This document shows positions 11,318 to 22,088 of a stretch of DNA of 64,000 nucleotides, one piece after another. Made by a program: the position numbers and the translations under genes. This DNA comes from Brevibacillus brevis (GTDB taxonomy: Bacteria > Bacillota > Bacilli > Brevibacillales > Brevibacillaceae): assembly GCF_001039275.2 (NCBI RefSeq), contig NZ_CP030117.1:5931001-5995000 (forward strand), given 5' to 3'. The notes under the pieces are model-generated. The model ran no database searches. It was not told where the DNA came from and worked only from the letters and a program-made list of their open reading frames with translations. Positions within the stretch are counted from its first letter, which is position 1. Every line of letters begins with the position of its first letter.

Positions 11318-14300
11318 TACATATTTCTGCGGTATTGACCGCCTACTTCATACAGAGCAGCACTGATTTGTCCAAGCGATGCTACTTTTACCGTCTCCAT
11401 CAGCTCAGCAAAGATGTTCTCTCCCGCCATGGCCACTTCCTGCAGGCGCCGCAGCGCAGTCGCAGACACATCCTTGTGGCGCTCCTGGAATGCACGGAGA
11501 TTTATGATTTGCTGTTCTTTTTCCTCTTCGGTTGCCCGAGCCAATTCAATCTCGTAATCGTCCTCAGATGCATTCGGATTGATGAACGTGTTCACCCCAA
11601 TAATTGGCAGCTCGCCTGTATGCTTTTTCATCTCGTAATACATGGACTCGTCTTGAATTTTGCCGCGCTGGTATTGAGTCTCCATCGCTCCCAGCACGCC
11701 TCCGCGAGAACTGATCCGCTCGAACTCTTGCATAACTGCCTCTTCTACCAGATCAGTCAACTCGTCGATGATGAATGCCCCTTGAAGCGGGTTCTCATTT
11801 TTCGCGAGTCCCATTTCCTTGTTGATGATCATCTGAATCGCCATCGCGCGCCGCACAGAATTCTCTGTCGGGGTCGTAATCGCCTCGTCGTATGCATTCG
11901 TGTGAAGTGAATTACAGTTGTCGTAAATGGCAATCAAGGCCTGCAAGGTCGTTCTGATATCGTTGAAATCCATCTCCTGCGCGTGCAAGGAACGGCCGGA
12001 TGTCTGGATGTGGTACTTCAGCTTTTGGCTGCGGTCATTTGCACCATAACGATTCTTCATCACGGTTGCCCAAATCCGGCGAGCCACACGTCCAATCACG
12101 GTGTATTCCGGATCGAGACCATTGGAGAAGAAGAAAGACAAGTTCGGCGCAAAGTCATCGATGTTCATGCCACGGCTTAAATAGTACTCGACGTAGGTAA
12201 ATCCGTTAGACAGCGTAAACGCAAGCTGCGTAATCGGATTCGCCCCCGCCTCCGCAATATGATAGCCGGAAATGGACACAGAGTAGTAGTTCCGCACTTT
12301 CTGATCGATAAAATACTGCTGGATATCCCCCATCATCCGCAAGGCAAATTCTGTCGAGAAGATACACGTGTTTTGCCCCTGATCCTCTTTCAAAATATCC
12401 GCCTGAACGGTTCCGCGAACGGTCGACAGCGTGTACGCCCTGATTTGCTTCGCTTCGTCCTCGGTAGGCTGGCGCCCTTCTTTTTGGACAAAAGCATCTA
12501 GCTGCTGCTCAATCGCCGTATTCATGAACATGGCCAAAATCATGGGCGCAGGACCGTTGATCGTCATGGACACAGAAGTGCTAGGTGCACATAGATCAAA
12601 GCCGGCGTACAGCTTTTTCATGTCATCCAGGGTGCAAATGCTAACCCCACTCGTACCGATCTTCCCGTAAATGTCCGGGCGGTAGTCAGGGTCCTCACCA
12701 TACAGCGTAACCGAGTCAAAAGCCGTACTGAGTCGCTTCGCATCATCATTTTGAGACAGGAAGTGAAAGCGTTTGTTCGTCCGCTCTGGAGTACCTTCGC
12801 CCGCAAATTGTCGCTTAGGGTCCTCTCCCTCACGTTTAAACGGAAATACTCCTGCGGTATAAGGGAATTCACCTGGTACGTTTTCTTTTAACGACCACTT
12901 TAAAATTTCGCCCCAATCCTCGTAATCAGGGACGGCTACTTTTGAAATGCGTGTACCAGACAACGATACACTGAAAAGCTTGGTAATCAATTCCTTGTCG
13001 CGAATTTTCGTGACGAATTGATCCTTCCGATACGCTTCCTTCAGCTTAGGCCAATTTTCGAGAATACGTCGGCACTCCGGATGTAGCTTTTCTTCAAAAA
13101 GAACGATTTGCTTATCGAGCACCGCTGCCAGCTCGGTAGCCGCAGAATCTCCCGAGGCAAGTACCGTCTCCTTTGCGCCCTGCAACTGGAACAGCTTGCG
13201 GGCAATCAACGACTGCTCTTCGGCATAGGCACGGTATTGGCGGACGGTGTTGGCAATGTCTTGCAAATAATTGATTCTCTCTGTCGGAATCAACGAAGTT
13301 TTATGAATGTTAACAGGAGTCGTATCCAGATGCTCCACAGGCCAGTCAACGCCAGTCTTTTCTACCATTCGATGCATCAAGGCAGCAAATAACACATTCG
13401 TTCCCGGATCGTTAAACTGGCTCGCAATCGTACCATACACAGGAACCTTTTCATCCGGCAGCTCAAAAAGCTGATGATTGCGTCGATATTGCTTGCGAAC
13501 CTCGCGAAGAGCGTCCTCCGAGCCTTTGCGCTCAAATTTATTGATCGCGATCACATCAGCAAAGTCCAGCATATCAATCTTTTCCAACTGGGATGGTGCC
13601 CCGAATTCACTGGTCATGACGTACATGGAGACGTCGCACACTTCTGTGACCTGCGCATCCCCCTGACCAATCCCGCTCGTTTCCACAATAATCAGATCAA
13701 AATGGGCAGAACGGGTTACTTGAATCGCGTCTTTTAATGCAGCAGACAGCTCCATGCCTGATTTGCGGGTGGCGAGACTGCGCATGTATACGCGCGGTGT
13801 CGAATTCGCATTCATACGGATACGGTCACCTAGTAACGCTCCACCTGATTTTTGCTTGGATGGATCGACAGACAAGATCGCAACCGTCTTCTCGGGATAA
13901 GTGCGAATAAATCGACGAACAAGCTCATCAGTTAATGAGCTTTTTCCTGCTCCACCCGTGCCTGTGATCCCTAATACCGGAATGGTTGAATCAGCTTCCA
14001 CTAAAATTTCCCGGAGAGGTTCTGTCCATACGGGTTGGTCCACTGCATACTCAGCAACGGAAATAAGCCGGGCAATCGCCTGATGGTTTTGCTCGCGCAA
14101 GCCTGCTACTTCTTCCTCCAGTTGCTTAACGGTTGGAAAATCGCTATGTCTGATCATGTCGTTGATCATGCCTTGCAAGCCCAATCGTCTGCCATCATCT
14201 GGCGAGTAAATTTTACAGACTCCGTACTCTTCCAATTCCCGAATCTCGCGTGGAACGATAACGCCGCCACCGCCGCCAAAAACACGGATATGCTCTGCTC

Positions 14301-14568
14301 CCCGCTCGCGTAATAGATCAATTACGTATTTGAAATACTCCACATGACCGCCTTGGTAGGAACTGATGGCAATCCCTTGCACATCCTCCTGGACAGCGGC
14401 TGTTACAATATCGTCAACAGAGCGGTTGTGTCCGAGATGGATGACCTCTACTCCCGACGATTGTAAAATACGGCGCATGATATTAATCGAGGCATCGTGA
14501 CCATCATACAGACTGGCTGCGGTCACAAAGCGAACCTTGTTTTGCGGACGATACACTTCCGTTTCCAT
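11317..14568 (-). CDS. icmF: Fused isobutyryl-CoA mutase IcmF
   Basis: IcmF interconverts isobutyryl-CoA and n-butyryl-CoA using adenosylcobalamin. The 1083-residue protein is the three-part fusion typical of the family. An N-terminal B12-binding domain has [10 protein letters not shown] with H24 as the cobalt ligand. A MeaI-type GTPase chaperone has P-loop GTGGAGKS near 205. A C-terminal mutase barrel makes up the rest. It is the last gene of the acyl-CoA run, behind the TetR gene and two acyl-CoA dehydrogenases. The product butyryl-CoA could feed those enzymes. Several family members also act on pivalyl- or isovaleryl-CoA, so the exact substrate is open. Confidence 0.93.
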   Translation of the reverse strand: METEVYRPQNKVRFVTAASLYDGHDASINIMRRILQSSGVEVIHLGHNRSVDDIVTAAVQEDVQGIAISSYQGGHVEYFKYVIDLLRERGAEHIRVFGGGGGVIVPREIRELEEYGVCKIYSPDDGRRLGLQGMINDMIRHSDFPTVKQLEEEVAGLREQNHQAIARLISVAEYAVDQPVWTEPLREILVEADSTIPVLGITGTGGAGKSSLTDELVRRFIRTYPEKTVAILSVDPSKQKSGGALLGDRIRMNANSTPRVYMRSLATRKSGMELSAALKDAIQVTRSAHFDLIIVETSGIGQGDAQVTEVCDVSMYVMTSEFGAPSQLEKIDMLDFADVIAINKFERKGSEDALREVRKQYRRNHQLFELPDEKVPVYGTIASQFNDPGTNVLFAALMHRMVEKTGVDWPVEHLDTTPVNIHKTSLIPTERINYLQDIANTVRQYRAYAEEQSLIARKLFQLQGAKETVLASGDSAATELAAVLDKQIVLFEEKLHPECRRILENWPKLKEAYRKDQFVTKIRDKELITKLFSVSLSGTRISKVAVPDYEDWGEILKWSLKENVPGEFPYTAGVFPFKREGEDPKRQFAGEGTPERTNKRFHFLSQNDDAKRLSTAFDSVTLYGEDPDYRPDIYGKIGTSGVSICTLDDMKKLYAGFDLCAPSTSVSMTINGPAPMILAMFMNTAIEQQLDAFVQKEGRQPTEDEAKQIRAYTLSTVRGTVQADILKEDQGQNTCIFSTEFALRMMGDIQQYFIDQKVRNYYSVSISGYHIAEAGANPITQLAFTLSNGFTYVEYYLSRGMNIDDFAPNLSFFFSNGLDPEYTVIGRVARRIWATVMKNRYGANDRSQKLKYHIQTSGRSLHAQEMDFNDIRTTLQALIAIYDNCNSLHTNAYDEAITTPTENSVRRAMAIQMIINKEMGLAKNENPLQGAFIIDELTDLVEEAVMQEFERISSRGGVLGAMETQYQRGKIQDESMYYEMKKHTGELPIIGVNTFINPNASEDDYEIELARATEEEKEQQIINLRAFQERHKDVSATALRRLQEVAMAGENIFAELMETVKVASLGQISAALYEVGGQYRRNM

Positions 14569-14604
14569 CGTTCCACTCTCCTTTTCATAAGTTTAAAAAG
14601 GCGG

Positions 14605-14660
14605 AAAAACAGAGCCAAGCAGATCAAGGCGCGGTAGACGCGAGGTATGCTTGGCACTCT
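14605..14660 (-). terminator. Terminator after the TetR gene
   Basis: An 11-bp stem (14611-14621 with 14648-14660, one irregularity) encloses a smaller CGCG hairpin and is followed on the minus strand by TGTTTTT. It separates the TetR gene from icmF, although read-through is possible. Confidence 0.65.
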
Positions 14661-14689
14661 TTGTTTCCCAGACTTTTCAAACTTTCTTC

Positions 14690-15322
14690 TTAATCGGAGA
14701 CACTGATTTCGCGAAGCAACAGGGCAATTTGCTTCTCTGTGTACTCCTCAATGGTATAGTGCTTTTTCAATGCCCAGCGGCGGAAGACCCACATTTCGCC
14801 CAGCACCATGATATTGTCGGCCATCAGCTTGACGTTCTTTTCGTCAATGCGCAGCGAACCATCGGCAATCCCTTTTTCCAGAATTTCGACGAAAATGTGC
14901 GAAATCGCTTCTTCACGCCCCAACACGTAGCGGAGTGTTTCTTTTGGCAATGATTTGGCTTCCTGATAAATAAGCAAAACGCGGTCGCTCATCTGATCCA
15001 TTACGCGGATCAGGCTCTTTAGTGCGACCTTTAATGTTTTCAAGCCAGTTCCGTTGAAATTGATCGCCTCACGCAAGCGCGTCTCCATCTCCGCATGAAT
15101 GGCATCGCAAACAAGATAAAGCACGTCTTCTTTTGACTCGATATACTCGTACAACGTACCAATACTAAATCCAGACGCCCGGGCAATCTCCCTTGTCGTC
15201 GTTTTATGAAAACCTTTATTAATGAAGAGATGAACGGCAGCCTCAATAATCTGCTCTCGTCTTCTCTCGATCAGTTTTGGGTCCTTTACCAGGGACGGTA
15301 TCGTTTTTCTCTTGTCAGACAC
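14690..15322 (-). CDS. TetR/AcrR family regulator of the acyl-CoA genes
   Basis: The 210-residue repressor has an N-terminal HTH (IIEAAVHLFINKGFHKTTTREIARASGFSIGTLYEYIESKEDVL) and a ligand-binding C-terminal domain. I prefer the GTG at 15322 because AAAGGTGG lies eight bases upstream; a GTG four codons earlier overlaps that site. A palindrome upstream (15343-15362) recurs before the thiolase and Fe-S oxidoreductase genes. I therefore infer a FadR-like role, with acyl-CoA as a probable inducer. The sequence is not especially close to B. subtilis FadR as I remember it. Confidence 0.85.
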   Translation of the reverse strand: MSDKRKTIPSLVKDPKLIERRREQIIEAAVHLFINKGFHKTTTREIARASGFSIGTLYEYIESKEDVLYLVCDAIHAEMETRLREAINFNGTGLKTLKVALKSLIRVMDQMSDRVLLIYQEAKSLPKETLRYVLGREEAISHIFVEILEKGIADGSLRIDEKNVKLMADNIMVLGEMWVFRRWALKKHYTIEEYTEKQIALLLREISVSD

Positions 15323-15342
15323 TCCAAAATCCACCTTTCCAA

Positions 15343-15362
15343 CCGACTGAGCGTTTGGTCAG
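15343..15362. promoter_or_regulatory. Candidate operator before the TetR gene
   Basis: CCGACTGAGCGTTTGGTCAG is an imperfect palindrome (ACCgA...GGT) sharing the GAGCGTT core and TCA end with the sites at 20120 and 24948. It lies downstream of the TetR promoter, as expected for autorepression. Confidence 0.6.
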
Positions 15363-15366
15363 ACGC

Positions 15367-15462
15367 CTCATAGAAAAGAAGGCGCAAACACTCTACTTTT
15401 GTATCATTCGCAGATCATTATACGCGAGTAAGAGCACAAAGCCAAACTTTTCTTTTCTATGA
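15367..15462. repeat. 14-bp inverted repeat enclosing the TetR promoter
   Basis: CTCATAGAAAAGAA (15367-15380) and its exact complement (15449-15462) flank the promoter of the TetR gene (15417-15445). The 68-bp spacing is long for a terminator. Confidence 0.7.
15417..15445 (-). promoter_or_regulatory. Promoter of the TetR gene
   Basis: -35 TTGGCT (15440-15445), 17-bp spacer, -10 TATAAT (15417-15422). Confidence 0.65.
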
Positions 15463-15493
15463 GTGTAATTGTGTTGGAAGACGGGACAGCTTC

Positions 15494-16636
15494 CTACTCT
15501 TTTAGCAGGAAATTGCTGATCACGACACGTTGGATTTCATTTGTTCCTTCATAGATTTGTGTAATTTTGGCATCACGCATGAAGCGCTCCACAGGATACT
15601 CCCGTGTGTAGCCATAACCACCGAAAACTTGAACAGCCTCAGTTGTTACTTCCATTGCTGTATCTCCTGCAAATACTTTGGACATCGCAGATGCTTTGCC
15701 ATATGGAAGACCTTGATCCTCCAACCACGCTGCTTGGTAAGTGAGCAAACGGGATGCCTCGATCTTGGTAGCCATGTCTGCCAATTTGAACTGGATTGCC
15801 TGCAAGGAAGCGATTGGTTTGCCAAACTGGCTGCGTTCTTTGGCATAATTCCGTGCATGCTCGTACGCACCTTGTGCAATTCCCAATGCTTGAGCGGCGA
15901 TACCGTTTCTTCCTCCGTCCAATGTCATCATCGCGATCTTGAACCCTTGTCCTTCTTCGCCCAGCCTATTTTCTACCGGCACGCGCACATCTTCAAAATT
16001 GACCGCAAGTGTTGGCGAGGAACGGATACCCAGCTTTTTCTCCTTTTTCCCCATCGTGAAGCCGTCCGTGCCTTTTTCAACGATGAAAGCCGTAATGCCT
16101 TTGTGCTTCAGCTCTGGTTGGGTGACCGCGAATACGATGTAGATTTCTGCTTCGCCTGCATTGGTAATGAAAATTTTGGTGCCATTTAAAATGTAGTGAT
16201 CGCCATCGCGTACGGCTGTCGTGCGCATTCCTGCAGAATCAGAGCCAGATCCCGCCTCGGTCAAACAGTACGCCCCCATCTTCTTGCCTTCTGCCAATGG
16301 ACGCAAAAACTTTTGCTTTTGCTCCTCTGTCCCGAATTTGTAAATCGGCCAGCTCGCCAAGGAAACATGTGCGGACAGTGTCACACCGATGGAGGCATCC
16401 ACACGGGAGAGTTCTTCCACTGCAATGACGTAGCTCAGGTAATCTGCACCTGCTCCGCCGTATTGTTCCGGCCAAGGAATGCCTGTCAGTCCAAGCTCAG
16501 CCATTTGCTCAAAAATAGAACGATCAAAGCACTCTTCTTCATCGCGCTCGGCTGCTGTCGGAGCTACTTGATTCTCTGCAAAGTCGCGAATCATTTTGCG
16601 CATCATGTCATGTTCTTCGGTCAGTTGGAAATTCAT
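15494..16636 (-). CDS. Acyl-CoA dehydrogenase (copy 1)
   Basis: This FAD enzyme introduces the alpha,beta double bond into acyl-CoA and passes electrons to ETF. The 380-residue length is standard. FAD/substrate motifs are [12 protein letters not shown] and FITNAGEA. The catalytic Glu lies in [13 protein letters not shown] near the C-terminus. The ATG at 16636 is chosen because GGGGGAG is eight bases upstream; a GTG three codons earlier has none. It is a paralogue of the gene at 16669 and lies 32 bp behind it. Short- or branched-chain specificity is inferred from the neighbouring thiolase, hydroxyacyl-CoA dehydrogenase and icmF. Confidence 0.94.
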   Translation of the reverse strand: MNFQLTEEHDMMRKMIRDFAENQVAPTAAERDEEECFDRSIFEQMAELGLTGIPWPEQYGGAGADYLSYVIAVEELSRVDASIGVTLSAHVSLASWPIYKFGTEEQKQKFLRPLAEGKKMGAYCLTEAGSGSDSAGMRTTAVRDGDHYILNGTKIFITNAGEAEIYIVFAVTQPELKHKGITAFIVEKGTDGFTMGKKEKKLGIRSSPTLAVNFEDVRVPVENRLGEEGQGFKIAMMTLDGGRNGIAAQALGIAQGAYEHARNYAKERSQFGKPIASLQAIQFKLADMATKIEASRLLTYQAAWLEDQGLPYGKASAMSKVFAGDTAMEVTTEAVQVFGGYGYTREYPVERFMRDAKITQIYEGTNEIQRVVISNFLLKE

Positions 16637-16668
16637 ATGAATCACTCCCCCATGTGTTTTTCATCTTT

Positions 16669-17814
16669 CTATGAATCAGCAAGCAAATGCTTAGCGATAA
16701 CGATTCGCTGAATTTCGTTGGTGCCCTCATAGATTTGCGTTACTTTCGCATCCCGGAATAGACGCTCAACCGGATATTCTCTGGTGTAGCCATAGCCGCC
16801 AAAGATTTGCACGGCTTCTGTGGCGAGCTCCATCGCTGAGTCTGTGGCAAAGCGTTTTGCCATCGAGGCTTCCATTCCACAAGCGATTCCTTGACTGCGC
16901 AGCCACGCCGCTCGGTATACCAGCAACCGGGCTACTTCTGCTTTCGTCGCCATATCAGCCAGCTTGAAGGCGATGGCTTGCTGCTTGCCAATCGATTGTC
17001 CGAACTGCTTGCGTTCCCGCGCATACTCTGTCGCGTACTGGACTGCGGCCTCGGCAATACCAAGGGCTTGTGCAGCAATCCCGATTCGTCCGGAATCCAG
17101 ATTCGCCATCGCGATACAGAAGCCTTCCCCTTCCTGCCCCAGCAGGTTGGCAGCCGGTACACGCGCGTTGTCGAATACGAGCTCTGTCGTGTAGGAACCG
17201 TGTAGTCCCATCTTCTTTTCCTTTTTCCCAACCATGAAGCCCGGTGTATCCTTGTCTACGATAAAGGCCGATATTCCCTTGGTTCCCTTTGTAGAGTCAG
17301 TTACGGCAAACGCGATATACGTATCTGCTTCTCCGCCGTTCGTGATGAACACTTTGTTTCCGTTTAGGATGTACTCGTCGCCTTTTTTCACGGCTGTGGT
17401 TCGTATACTGCTCGCATCAGAACCTGCATGCGGCTCTGTCAAGGCAAAAGCCCCGAGGTATTCCCCACTTGCAAGCTTCGTCACGTATTTGCGTTTTTGC
17501 TCCTCGGTACCGAAGTAGAGAATCGGGTTCGTCCCGACGGAGGTATGCACGGACAAAATGACGCCTACTGTCGCACTCACCTTGGAAATCTCGTGAATGG
17601 CCAAAATGTAGGAAATAAAGTCCGCTCCTGCTCCTCCCCACTCTTCGGCGATCGGAATGCCCATGAGCCCCATCTCGCCCATCTTTTTCAGGATCTGACG
17701 CGGGAACTGGTCCGTCTCTTCCATCACCGGGACGAAAGGGGCGATCTCTTTCTGGGCAAAGTCTCGCACCATGCGGCGCATCATCTCTTGCTCTTCGTTC
17801 AATCGGAAATCCAT
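16669..17814 (-). CDS. Acyl-CoA dehydrogenase (copy 2)
   Basis: This 381-residue flavoprotein of the same family as its downstream neighbour has [21 protein letters not shown] and the catalytic Glu in [13 protein letters not shown]. The two copies are similar along their length but clearly diverged, which suggests different chain-length or branch preferences. The ATG is preceded by AGGTAGGA. A palindromic repeat element separates it from the 3-hydroxyacyl-CoA dehydrogenase gene upstream. Confidence 0.94.
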   Translation of the reverse strand: MDFRLNEEQEMMRRMVRDFAQKEIAPFVPVMEETDQFPRQILKKMGEMGLMGIPIAEEWGGAGADFISYILAIHEISKVSATVGVILSVHTSVGTNPILYFGTEEQKRKYVTKLASGEYLGAFALTEPHAGSDASSIRTTAVKKGDEYILNGNKVFITNGGEADTYIAFAVTDSTKGTKGISAFIVDKDTPGFMVGKKEKKMGLHGSYTTELVFDNARVPAANLLGQEGEGFCIAMANLDSGRIGIAAQALGIAEAAVQYATEYARERKQFGQSIGKQQAIAFKLADMATKAEVARLLVYRAAWLRSQGIACGMEASMAKRFATDSAMELATEAVQIFGGYGYTREYPVERLFRDAKVTQIYEGTNEIQRIVIAKHLLADS

Positions 17815-17853
17815 GTCCGTCCTACCTTTCTGCGAAAAGTCCTCTCTAGCAAA

Positions 17854-18020
17854 AGTTCAAAAAGTCGTCATTTCAGCACCGAGAAAGTGGCGAGAACCTG
17901 AAGAAGGAGGAGCGGAATGTAGAGAACTACATGAGCACCGGACTTCGAAGGTGTACGCCACTTTCGACGTCGCATACGCTTTCAGTACTACTTCGTGATC
18001 AAAAGATGACTTTTTGAACT
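17854..18020. repeat. 167-bp palindromic MITE-like element
   Basis: The ends are perfect 13-bp inverted repeats (AGTTCAAAAAGTC ... GACTTTTTGAACT). A second inner pair (GAAAGTGGCG at 17883-17892, CGCCACTTTC at 17956-17965) would make a long hairpin RNA. No transposase or convincing ORF is inside. It sits in the gap between two genes of one operon, with its right end seven bases from the dehydrogenase stop codon. A 22-bp copy of one end occurs at 61821. Confidence 0.75.
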
Positions 18021-18027
18021 ACCTTGC

Positions 18028-18879
18028 CTAGTTGTACACGTAGAAACCACGACCGGATTTTTTGCCTAGCCAACCTGCTTTGACGTACTTGCGCAGCAAT
18101 GGGCATGGGCGGTATTTCGAATCACCGAACCCTTCGTGCAGTACCTCCATAATGTAGAGGCAAGTGTCCAGCCCGATGAAATCGGCCAACTGAAGCGGCC
18201 CCATCGGATGGTTCATGCCCAGCTTCATGACTTCATCAATCGCTTCCGGTGTTGCAACTCCTTCGTACACGCAATAAATCGCTTCATTCAGCATTGGCAT
18301 CAGTACCCGATTGGACACAAAACCAGGGAAATCGTTTACGCTCACGGGTACCTTGCTCATTTGTTTGGACAAATCTTCTGTCAACTGATAGACCTCATCG
18401 GATGTTTGCAGCCCACGAATGATCTCAACCAGCTTCATTACGGGAACGGGGTTCATAAAATGCATCCCGATCACTTTTTCCGGACGCTTCGTAACTGCGG
18501 CAATCTCTGTAATTGGCAGGGAGGATGTATTGCTCGCGAGCACCGTATGCGGCGGACATACCTCATCCAGTTTGGAAAAGATTTGCGTTTTGACCGCCAT
18601 GTTTTCTGTCACTGCTTCTACCACAAAATCTGCATCAGACGCATCTGCCAGATCAGTAGACAGTGTCAAACGACCGAGAATCGTTTCTTTTTCCGCTTCG
18701 CTGAGCTTGCCTTTTTCCACGTTGCGCGACAAGTTTTTCGTAATCGTAGCCAGGCCGCGTTCCACAAATGCTTGCTGGACGTCGTTTAAATAAACGCGAA
18801 AGCCAGCCTGCGCCGCTACTTGGGCAATTCCGCTGCCCATCTGTCCTGCTCCGATGACCATAATCGTTTGTACGTTCAT
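18028..18879 (-). CDS. hbd: 3-hydroxybutyryl-CoA dehydrogenase
   Basis: It reversibly oxidises 3-hydroxyacyl-CoA to acetoacyl-CoA with NAD(P). The 283-residue protein has an N-terminal Rossmann domain with [12 protein letters not shown]. Further motifs are [11 protein letters not shown], the family segment [19 protein letters not shown] with the catalytic His, and the C-terminal helical domain ([16 protein letters not shown]). GGGAGG lies nine bases before ATG. It starts 15 bp after the thiolase gene, so the two are surely co-transcribed. Confidence 0.94.
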   Translation of the reverse strand: MNVQTIMVIGAGQMGSGIAQVAAQAGFRVYLNDVQQAFVERGLATITKNLSRNVEKGKLSEAEKETILGRLTLSTDLADASDADFVVEAVTENMAVKTQIFSKLDEVCPPHTVLASNTSSLPITEIAAVTKRPEKVIGMHFMNPVPVMKLVEIIRGLQTSDEVYQLTEDLSKQMSKVPVSVNDFPGFVSNRVLMPMLNEAIYCVYEGVATPEAIDEVMKLGMNHPMGPLQLADFIGLDTCLYIMEVLHEGFGDSKYRPCPLLRKYVKAGWLGKKSGRGFYVYN

Positions 18880-18894
18880 GCAAAAAGGCCTCCC

Positions 18895-20073
18895 TTACTC
18901 TACTTTAATCAAGATAGCGTCACCCTGTGCGGCACCACTGCAAATTGCCGCGATCCCTAAGCCGCCGCCTCGTCTTTTCAATTCATAGGCGAGGTGCATA
19001 ATGATCCGAGCGCCACTCGCGCCAATCGGGTGTCCGAACGCAATCGCTCCCCCGTTTACATTCACTTTCTCTGCGTCCCAGCCAACGATTTTGCCACTGG
19101 TCAAAATCACTGCGGCAAATGCTTCGTTTACCTCAAATAGATCGATCTCCGAAAGCGAGACACCTGTCTTTTCCAAGAGCTTGTTGATCGCAAGCCCCGG
19201 AGTTGTCGCGATATAAGGAGCCTCTGCGCCGACCGCGGCGTGTCCCAGTATCGTCGCAAGCGGCTTGATCCCCAACTGTTGTGCTTTCGCGTCTGACATC
19301 AGCACCATTGCTGCCGCTCCGTCGTTGATTCCCGGCGCATTGCCTGCCGTGATTGTTCCGTCCTTTTTGTACACGGGTGGCAGCTTCGCCAATCCTTCCT
19401 CGGTGGTATCCGGACGTGGTCCTTCATCGACGGTTACTTGCAGTGGCTCCCCTTTTCTTTGCGGAATGGAAACCGAGACGAGCTCGTCGGCAAAAAGTCC
19501 TTTTTCCATCGCTTGTGCGGCTCTCTGCTGGCTGCGCAGCGCCCACGCATCCTGCTCTTCTCGCGTAATCCCGTTCTCTTCCGCCACATTGCTGCCATGA
19601 ACAGCCATCGCCACTTGATGAAACGGGCAAGTGAGGCCGTCGTACATCATGAGATCGCGAACGGTCGAATCTCCCATCCGCATTCCGTTACGTGCATCCG
19701 GCAATGCATACGGTGCGTTGCTCATGCTCTCCATGCCGCCCGCGACGATGATTTCTCCGTCCCCTGCGCGAATGATCTGATCCCCCATCGTCACTGCACG
19801 CATCCCGGACGCACATACTTTGTTGATCGTCTCACTCGCTACATTCCACGGCAAACCAGCCTTGCGAGCCGCCTGGCGTGAGGGCACCTGACCCGCGCCT
19901 GCCTGCAAAACCATACCCATGATCACTTCGTCCACCTGATCGCCGGAAATGCCAGCGCGTTCTACTGCTTCCTTGATTACAATGGAGCCGAGTTCCACTG
20001 CCGATAGCGCTTTCAAAGCTCCGCCAAACTTACCAAACGGGGTACGCGCTGCCCCTACAATGACCGTTTTCAT
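18895..20073 (-). CDS. Acetyl-CoA C-acetyltransferase (thiolase)
   Basis: The thiolase condenses two acetyl-CoA or cleaves acetoacetyl-CoA (392 residues). The nucleophilic Cys is C87 in [11 protein letters not shown]. The second active-site motifs are [10 protein letters not shown] and CSGAAQGDA near the C-terminus. The ATG at 20073 is preceded by GGAGG and fits the family N-terminus [14 protein letters not shown]. An in-frame extension to 20181 has no family similarity. It is first in the run thiolase-hbd-acd-acd. A putative TetR operator lies 47-66 bases upstream of the ATG. Confidence 0.95.
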   Translation of the reverse strand: MKTVIVGAARTPFGKFGGALKALSAVELGSIVIKEAVERAGISGDQVDEVIMGMVLQAGAGQVPSRQAARKAGLPWNVASETINKVCASGMRAVTMGDQIIRAGDGEIIVAGGMESMSNAPYALPDARNGMRMGDSTVRDLMMYDGLTCPFHQVAMAVHGSNVAEENGITREEQDAWALRSQQRAAQAMEKGLFADELVSVSIPQRKGEPLQVTVDEGPRPDTTEEGLAKLPPVYKKDGTITAGNAPGINDGAAAMVLMSDAKAQQLGIKPLATILGHAAVGAEAPYIATTPGLAINKLLEKTGVSLSEIDLFEVNEAFAAVILTSGKIVGWDAEKVNVNGGAIAFGHPIGASGARIIMHLAYELKRRGGGLGIAAICSGAAQGDAILIKVE

Positions 20074-20119
20074 CGAATGACCTCCATTCGGATGATATTT
20101 CACATCAACAAAAACTAAA

Positions 20120-20139
20120 TTGATCGAGCGTTCGTTCAT
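20120..20139. promoter_or_regulatory. Candidate TetR operator before the thiolase gene
   Basis: TTGATCGAGCGTTCGTTCAT is palindrome-like and matches the site before the TetR gene at about 13 of 19 positions, including GAGCGTT. A possible promoter (TTGACT near 20177, CAAAAT 17 bp on) lies just upstream of it. Confidence 0.55.
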
Positions 20140-20288
20140 TTTGCATACTTTTATTTTGCCGTCTTCCGTACGAATAGTCAATCAATAATGAAAAAAAGAA
20201 GGCGTCCAAAAAGTCGAGTTTTGATTGACTTCCTGGAGCCTCTTTATTCAACTATCGTTGGCAAGCCTTCTTACTGGCTTTTTTACGT

Positions 20289-20882
20289 TTACTCTGGGGG
20301 TGCTTCATCGTACATTTTTTTGTTGATGATTTGGATTCTGTCTGCATTTCTGACTTTTCCCGCAGGAAGCTTCTCGTCCGCTGCATAAATATAGACGAGG
20401 TTATCTGCCGCTTCATAATAAATAACATACTCCTCCCTGAGATCGCTCCACCCTTGCTCTGAAGGTTTGCCCACTTTCTTGATGATCGATCCCAGATTCA
20501 TTTCGCTCAGATGTTGCGCTGCTAACTCGATCCCGTATACACGATCCTTCCCGTCGAAGAGGACAGATCCGCCTTTCAGCTTTTCAAAATCGTGATAGAT
20601 CCCACCATTCCAGAAATCCTCTTTGGTGACTTTTCCATAAAGGGAAATGACCTCTTCCTTTTTCATGCCGATTGCGATAGGAAAGCCGTTTATCTCGTTC
20701 TTTTCAAGAGACTTCAGAAATTTTTCATCGAGAATGACCTTAGGCTCTGCTTCCGCTTGTTTTTGCTCTACAACTGGCGGCTGTGTAGGCTCGGTAGCTG
20801 CACTCGAACTAGAGGAGTAGCAACCTCCGACAATTAAGCCTGCTGCAACCGCAATGGTGATCCCTGTGATTCTTCGTTTCAA
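20289..20882 (-). CDS. Lipoprotein of unknown function
   Basis: The 197-residue protein has a lipoprotein signal (AAGLIVGGC, Cys at about 21). A Ser/Pro/Gln-rich linker follows, then a globular domain with IAIGMKKEEVISLYGKV. This resembles small DUF4309-type domains, but I am not certain. It would be anchored on the outer face of the membrane. It follows the sigma/anti-sigma pair by about 55 bp on the same strand. A similar short motif (HVGMTQDQVKEKL) occurs in the anti-sigma-like protein, so it may belong to the same stress response. Confidence 0.75.
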   Translation of the reverse strand: MKRRITGITIAVAAGLIVGGCYSSSSSAATEPTQPPVVEQKQAEAEPKVILDEKFLKSLEKNEINGFPIAIGMKKEEVISLYGKVTKEDFWNGGIYHDFEKLKGGSVLFDGKDRVYGIELAAQHLSEMNLGSIIKKVGKPSEQGWSDLREEYVIYYEAADNLVYIYAADEKLPAGKVRNADRIQIINKKMYDEAPPE

Positions 20883-20936
20883 CTGTATCCACTCCTATTG
20901 TCCTTTTACGTGTCTTCACAACACATCTAGCCTCTA

Positions 20937-22088
20937 TTATTGCAAAGCTCTCCAACCGACTTTCCAGATTCCCTTTTTGTTTTTCTCCATGCGATAGCCG
21001 AACTTCTCACTGTTGTCCTTAAACGAAATCCAGACAACCGCTTCCTTTGCAGAGATATTCTCAATCGACATGCTGCTTCCTTGCTCAAGCAATTTGTTTA
21101 AATGCCTCGCACTATTTCGTGCGCCTATCGGATCTTTCTTTATTTCCTCCAAAAACTGCTCAAGTGTGGGCTTTTCGACTCCATCATCGTTATTGTGCAA
21201 GGCGTACATGATTTCAAGCTCATCATCTTTCTGTGCTTGCACGTAAAGCTTCAAAATATCAATCGGAGACAGCCCACGCCATAACTCATCATTTTTCTCT
21301 TCCATTTCCATATAAGCAAAATAACGCTGCTCCTTTTCATCGTCTTTTAAATCAAATAGGGTTGAGGGGTCCGGTGTATCGTTGTACTCTTCGTTGGAAT
21401 TTGAGGTCCCTTTCGAGATGCTTTCAGAATAGGTCCCGGATCTGTTTAAGCCAAAGCTATGAATCTCTTTACCTTGAACATAGCTTAAGCCATAGCCATT
21501 GACCTTTTTATCCCTCCAAAAAATCAACAGTTCCAAACCCAAGTCTCTATTCAGCAAACCTTCTTTCTCTTCCAATACCCAGTCCTCTTTTCGCTGGTAC
21601 CCTTCTTTTGCAAAAATGTTGTAGCCCCAGTACTCATCCGAGTAATCGTCCCCGCTTCCGCCATACTCGTCGATAACGATATGAGGAAACTGCAGCTTTT
21701 CTTTGACTTGATCTTGTGTCATGCCAACATGCAAGATTCCGAAAATCTTCTCTGCTGTTTCCTTAATCTTCTGATCGTCTAACGCACGGGCATCTGAGTT
21801 GGCAGCCGGCTTTTGATTCATACTTGGCTGGGCAGAAGTTTCCTGAATAGATGTTCCCTTCTCAGGGAGTATACTCGTACCTTCCTTTTGCAACCAGTAA
21901 GGGGTAGCGACAAGTACAACTGCGACAACCGCAGCACCGAGCGGGTAGGTGAATGGAAACCTTTTTTTGCGTTTTTCCTTGATACTTATCCGAATCTGCT
22001 CCTCCAGCTTTGACGTATCATTTATTTCACGCAGCAGAGTCTGATCTGCCGTTTCCTTGAACTCCGCCAGCAATTTGTCCAGGTTCAT
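20937..22088 (-). CDS. Membrane-anchored anti-sigma factor candidate
   Basis: The 383-residue protein has a short charged cytoplasmic N-terminus (about 45 residues), one membrane segment (FTYPLGAAVVAVVLVATPYW) and a long extracytoplasmic part of over 300 residues. That architecture, and the four-base ATGA overlap with the ECF sigma gene before it, make it the likely anti-sigma factor. It has no clear zinc-binding HxxxCxxC motif. The outer part contains an HVGMTQDQVKEKL segment like that in the lipoprotein downstream. The signal it senses is unknown. Confidence 0.75.
   Translation of the reverse strand: MNLDKLLAEFKETADQTLLREINDTSKLEEQIRISIKEKRKKRFPFTYPLGAAVVAVVLVATPYWLQKEGTSILPEKGTSIQETSAQPSMNQKPAANSDARALDDQKIKETAEKIFGILHVGMTQDQVKEKLQFPHIVIDEYGGSGDDYSDEYWGYNIFAKEGYQRKEDWVLEEKEGLLNRDLGLELLIFWRDKKVNGYGLSYVQGKEIHSFGLNRSGTYSESISKGTSNSNEEYNDTPDPSTLFDLKDDEKEQRYFAYMEMEEKNDELWRGLSPIDILKLYVQAQKDDELEIMYALHNNDDGVEKPTLEQFLEEIKKDPIGARNSARHLNKLLEQGSSMSIENISAKEAVVWISFKDNSEKFGYRMEKNKKGIWKVGWRALQ

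Noticed and set aside
18895-20181. Thiolase extended 36 codons upstream
   Set aside because: The extension crosses the operator, lacks a ribosome site and has no family similarity; GGAGG precedes 20073.
20200-20285. Possible third copy of the AGTTCAAAAAGTC repeat end
   Set aside because: Only a partial match (CCAAAAAGTC) without the flanking bases or matching arms.
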